NCBI GenBank assembly: GCA_046297495.1
Contig: JBKBIP010000026.1
Coordinates: 1 to 64,000, forward strand
Direction: 5' to 3'
DNA from: JBKBIP01 sp046297495
GTDB taxonomy: Bacteria; Planctomycetota; Planctomycetia; Gemmatales; Gemmataceae
DNA: 64,000 nucleotides
This document shows, piece by piece, positions 61,031 to 64,000 of the stretch. The notes beneath the pieces were generated by a model. It saw only the letters and a program-made list of their open reading frames with translations. It searched no databases and was not told where the DNA came from. A program made the position numbers and the translations under genes. Positions within the stretch are counted from its first letter, which is position 1, and every line of letters begins with the position of its first letter.

Positions 61031-62905
61031 ATGTCCGAATTTGAAACGCACGAACACGATGTCATCGTCATCGGCGCCGGTGGCGCGGGCTTGCGGGCTG
61101 CCATTGAGGCATCGGCGGCGGGGGTGTCCGTCGGTCTGATCTGCAAATCGCTGTTGGGCAAGGCGCACACGGTCATGGCCGAGGGGGGGGTCGCGGCGGC
61201 GTTGGCCAACGTCGATGCCCGCGACAACTGGAAGGTCCACTTCGCCGATACCATGCGCGGCGGGCAATATGTCAACAACTGGCGCATGGCTCAGCTGCAC
61301 GCCCAGGAAGCCCCCGACCGCGTGCGCGAGCTGGAAGCGTGGGGGGCCGTGTTCGACCGTACCCGTGACGGCCGTATCTTGCAGCGCAACTTCGGCGGCC
61401 ATCGCTACCCGCGTCTGGCCCATGTCGGCGACCGCACCGGCTTGGAAATGATCCGCACCTTGCAGGATCACGGCGTTCATCAGGGCATCGATGTGTACAT
61501 GGAATGTACCATCATTCGTCTGCTCAAGGATGGCGACCGCATCAGCGGAGCGTTCGGCTACTATCGGGAAAAAGGTCGGTTCGTCGTCTTCAAGGCCAAG
61601 GCGGTCGTGCTGGCCACCGGCGGTATCGGCAAGGCGTACAAGATCACGAGCAACAGCTGGGAATACACCGGCGATGGCCATAGCTTGGCTTATCATGCCG
61701 GAGCCGAGCTGATCGACATGGAGTTCATTCAGTTTCACCCCACGGGCATGGTCTGGCCACCGAGCGTGCGCGGTATCCTGGTCACCGAAGGAGTGCGCGG
61801 TGAAGGCGGCTGTCTGCGCAATAGTACCGGCGAACGTTTCATGTTCGGCGACATCCCAGACAATTACAAGCCGCAGACCGCCGACAACGAAGAAGAAGGC
61901 TTCTTGTACGTCTTGGGAGAACCCTATCAGGGGAAGGACTCGCGCCGGCCGCCGGAGCTGCTCACGCGTGATCACGTGGCCCGCTGCATCGTGCGCGAAG
62001 TCAAGGAAGGACGTGGCAGCCCGCACGGCGGCGTCTTTTTAGAGCTGGAAAGCTTCGCTACCTGGATGAAGAAACGCCAAGCGGGTTTCAACGCCGCCGA
62101 GCACTGGAAGAAAAAGCTGCCCAGCATGTATCACCAGTTCAAGGAGCTGGGAAACCTGGACATCACCAAGCAGCCGATGGAAGTCGGCCCCACGACGCAT
62201 TACGTCATGGGGGGTGTGCGCGTCGAAGCCGACACGCAGATGTCGCGCGTGCCGGGATTGTTCGCCTGTGGTGAGTGCGCCGCCGGCATCAACGGCGCCA
62301 ATCGGCTTGGTGGCAATTCATTGTCCGATTTGCTGGTGCTGGGCAAGCGGGCGGGGGAGTTCGCGGCCCAATTCGCCAAGGAGCACGGCGCGGGACAAGT
62401 CCACAACGACCAAGTGGCGGAAGCGGCTCGCTGGGCGTTGAGCTTCATCGACGAACCCCAGGGGGACGAGAACCCCTACCAGGTCCAAGCCGACTTGCAA
62501 GAAATGATGCAGGATTTGGTCGGAATCGTCCGCAAGGAAGAGGAAATGCTCCGCGCCCTGGAGGGCCTCGCCCAGCTCAAGGAGCGGGCACGCAAAGTGC
62601 GAGCGCCGATCAACCGTGAATACAATCCCGGCTGGCACACCTGCCTGGATTTGCTCAACTTGATGACCGTTTCCGAGGCGATCACCCGCTCCGCCCTGGA
62701 ACGCAAGGAAAGTCGGGGCGGCCAGTTCCGCGACGACTACCCGCGCAAGGACTCGGCCCATTTTGGTAAAGTAAACTCCGTGGTCTGGAAGGCCGACGAC
62801 GGCTCCATGCAATTCCGCTTCGAGCGCATTCCGGATATGCCTGAAGAATTGAAGGAAGTGATCCGAGAGCAGAACGACGGCAAGTTGCCGGAAGAGTTGG
62901 CGTGA
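61031..62905 (+). CDS. sdhA: Succinate dehydrogenase flavoprotein subunit
   Basis: 624 residues. FAD site DVIVIGAGGAGLRAAIEASAAG, GKAHTVMAEGGVAAALAN with the His/Gly motif for covalent FAD attachment, VVLATGGIGKAY, and the active-site strand FIQFHPTGMVWPPSVRGILVTEGVRGEGGCLRN with GERFM. C-terminal HTCLDLLNLMTVSEAITRSALERKESRGGQFRDDYP fits the SdhA helical domain. Oxidises succinate to fumarate in complex II. Residue choice GGVRVEADTQMSRVPGLFACGECAAGINGANRLGGNSLSDLLV (FAD ribose part) is intact. Weak SD; ATG 61031 is at the family start. Confidence 0.95.
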   Translation: MSEFETHEHDVIVIGAGGAGLRAAIEASAAGVSVGLICKSLLGKAHTVMAEGGVAAALANVDARDNWKVHFADTMRGGQYVNNWRMAQLHAQEAPDRVRELEAWGAVFDRTRDGRILQRNFGGHRYPRLAHVGDRTGLEMIRTLQDHGVHQGIDVYMECTIIRLLKDGDRISGAFGYYREKGRFVVFKAKAVVLATGGIGKAYKITSNSWEYTGDGHSLAYHAGAELIDMEFIQFHPTGMVWPPSVRGILVTEGVRGEGGCLRNSTGERFMFGDIPDNYKPQTADNEEEGFLYVLGEPYQGKDSRRPPELLTRDHVARCIVREVKEGRGSPHGGVFLELESFATWMKKRQAGFNAAEHWKKKLPSMYHQFKELGNLDITKQPMEVGPTTHYVMGGVRVEADTQMSRVPGLFACGECAAGINGANRLGGNSLSDLLVLGKRAGEFAAQFAKEHGAGQVHNDQVAEAARWALSFIDEPQGDENPYQVQADLQEMMQDLVGIVRKEEEMLRALEGLAQLKERARKVRAPINREYNPGWHTCLDLLNLMTVSEAITRSALERKESRGGQFRDDYPRKDSAHFGKVNSVVWKADDGSMQFRFERIPDMPEELKEVIREQNDGKLPEELA

Positions 62906-62920
62906 ACATGGGTAGCGCTG

Positions 62921-62962
62921 ATGTATCGATTCACGCTCGACAACGAATGCGAATCGATAAAT
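62921..62962. repeat. Degenerate hairpin repeat between sdhA and sdhB
   Basis: TATCGATTC (62924-62932) pairs with GAATCGATA (62951-62959), flanked by further complementary positions; the loop has CACGCTC and ACGAATGC as in the family. Second copy inside the sdh cluster, in the 175-bp gap. Confidence 0.7.
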
Positions 62963-63080
62963 CCATTACTCAGACATATTCACCGTTTTCGCTTGACCGC
63001 TACCCGCAATCGGATTGGCGGCTGGAGCTACACGTTGGAATTCCGGCCAGACATCGGTACATCCAAATCGAGACCCTAAC

Positions 63081-63905
63081 ATGGCACAAGCGACGTTTCG
63101 CATCTGGCGTGGCGACAAGAATGGCGGCGACTACCAGGAATACAGCGCCGAGGTGGGGGAGGGGATGGTGGTGCTCGATTGCGTGCATCAAATCCAGGCC
63201 ACGCAAGCCCCCGACCTGGCCTGCCGCTGGAATTGTAAGGCCGGCAAGTGCGGTTCCTGCTCGGCGGAGATCAACGGCAAGCCGCGCCTCATGTGCATGA
63301 CACGCATGGATGACACGCGTTTCATCACGCCCGGCGAGACTGTCACCGTGCAGCCGATCAAGACCTTCCCGCTGATCAAGGACCTGGTGACGGATGTTTC
63401 CTGGAACTACAAGGTCAACAAGATGATCCCTCCCTTCACGCCGCGCAAGCCGGACGCCCCGGACGGCACCTGGCGCATGAGCCAGGAAGAAGTGGATCGC
63501 ATTCAGGAATTCCGCAAGTGCATCGAATGTTTTCTCTGCCAGGATGTCTGCCACGTGTTGCGCGATCACCATAAGACCGAAGGGGAGCTATTTGGCGGAC
63601 CACGCTTCATGATCCGGGTGGCCAGTCTGGACATGCACCCGCTGGACACCGTGGATCGGCTGGCGCTGGTCAAGGACGAACTGAATATCGGTCTGTGCAA
63701 CATCACCAAATGCTGCACCGAAGTCTGCCCGGAACACATTCACATCACCGACAACGGCATCATCCCGCTCAAAGAGCGCGTCGTGGATGAATATTATGAT
63801 CCGGTCATGTGGTTGTTCCGCAAACTGTTCGGCGCGAAATCGCGCATGGAACGACGCACCTTGCAGACGCTGCCGCTGGCCCCCGCCGAATCTGCCAAAA
63901 GTTGA
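63081..63905 (+). CDS. sdhB: Succinate dehydrogenase iron-sulfur subunit
   Basis: 274 residues. N-terminal [2Fe-2S] ferredoxin domain with CRWNCKAGKCGSCSAEINGKPRLMC, then the C-terminal ferredoxin part with CIECFLCQDVCHV ([4Fe-4S]) and CNITKCCTEVCPEHI ([3Fe-4S]/[4Fe-4S]). Passes electrons from the flavoprotein to the membrane subunit. ATG 63081 is where family proteins begin; an upstream extension lacks a signal. Last gene of the sdhCAB cluster; 95 bp to the window edge show nothing further. Confidence 0.93.
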   Translation: MAQATFRIWRGDKNGGDYQEYSAEVGEGMVVLDCVHQIQATQAPDLACRWNCKAGKCGSCSAEINGKPRLMCMTRMDDTRFITPGETVTVQPIKTFPLIKDLVTDVSWNYKVNKMIPPFTPRKPDAPDGTWRMSQEEVDRIQEFRKCIECFLCQDVCHVLRDHHKTEGELFGGPRFMIRVASLDMHPLDTVDRLALVKDELNIGLCNITKCCTEVCPEHIHITDNGIIPLKERVVDEYYDPVMWLFRKLFGAKSRMERRTLQTLPLAPAESAKS

Positions 63906-64000
63906 GAAACGATCCGACAAGGGTCTGTGGGACACGTTGGCAACGTGTTCCACGCGGCTTGCCGGAAAGAAAGAGGTTTTTCCGTTTTTCAGTGGGGTGG

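Overview
The window is a GC-rich, gene-dense chromosomal stretch whose gene families point to a planctomycete, probably of the Gemmata group. The evidence is the combination of an ECF-sigma/serine-threonine-kinase pair, an FHA-GAF-sigma54 regulator, DUF1080, DUF1571 and DUF4058 proteins, a Uma2-type protein, zinc-ribbon membrane proteins, PQQ-type propellers, small signal-peptide or lipoprotein ORFs, and a serovar-like family of intergenic hairpins. No rRNA, tRNA, CRISPR array, prophage or intact insertion sequence was seen.

Layout. 1-6.5 kb: end of a GGDEF-domain gene with a degenerate signature, a CNNM/CorC membrane protein, a Uma2-type protein with a 21-bp minisatellite, a NagA-like deacetylase, and a PQQ-propeller gene coupled to a Tat-signal protein. 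6.6-11.4 kb: FHA-GAF-sigma54 regulator, DtxR-type regulator, DAHP synthase, ECF sigma factor. 11.9-16 kb: selA (selenocysteine synthase) followed, on the opposite strand, by three tandem thioredoxin/TlpA-like lipoprotein genes, a thiamine-binding DUF77 protein and a flavin reductase. The last of the three thioredoxin genes has an in-frame UGA exactly where its paralogs have the first Cys of CxxC. A perfect 6-bp hairpin with a GGUCG loop lies 24-40 nt behind that UGA, so it is read here as a selenoprotein (UxxC) with a bacterial SECIS. 16-24.7 kb: methyltransferase, SDR, the two subunits of a 2-oxoacid:ferredoxin oxidoreductase flanked on both sides by CBS-pair genes, a six-TM zinc-ribbon protein, and a Cys-less class-I amidotransferase-like protein.

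25-33.5 kb: small antitoxin-like protein, LRR lipoprotein, DUF5132-like protein plus metal P-type ATPase, thiamine-phosphate synthase with an N-terminal extension, TolC-like protein, small membrane protein, lipoprotein. 33.4-46 kb: acetyltransferases, DUF1571, lipoprotein hydrolase, PLP aminotransferase, GT4 glycosyltransferase, OstA/LptA-like protein, DUF1080, DUF4058, GbsR/MarR regulator, trpF, a frameshifted HicB antitoxin, ceramidase-like protein, and a beta-carbonic-anhydrase-like protein with a terminator-like hairpin in its leader. 46-64 kb: DUF2294, membrane and barrel-like hypothetical proteins, ECF sigma/kinase operon, sialidase-like protein, ECF sigma/anti-sigma-like pair, Gly-Tyr-rich secreted protein, HTTM protein, secreted M20 amidohydrolase, and succinate dehydrogenase sdhC-sdhA-sdhB running to the right edge.

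Together the genes describe an ordinary heterotrophic core (TCA, aromatic amino-acid, thiamine and amino-sugar metabolism) with planctomycete signalling. The most interesting local system is the selA/selenoprotein neighbourhood at 11.9-16 kb. The second is the dispersed hairpin family (consensus arm GATTCATCGTTTCGCGC), which occupies many intergenic gaps, including both gaps inside the sdh cluster. All starts were chosen from reading frame, ribosome-binding site and family fit; functions are by motif recognition only.
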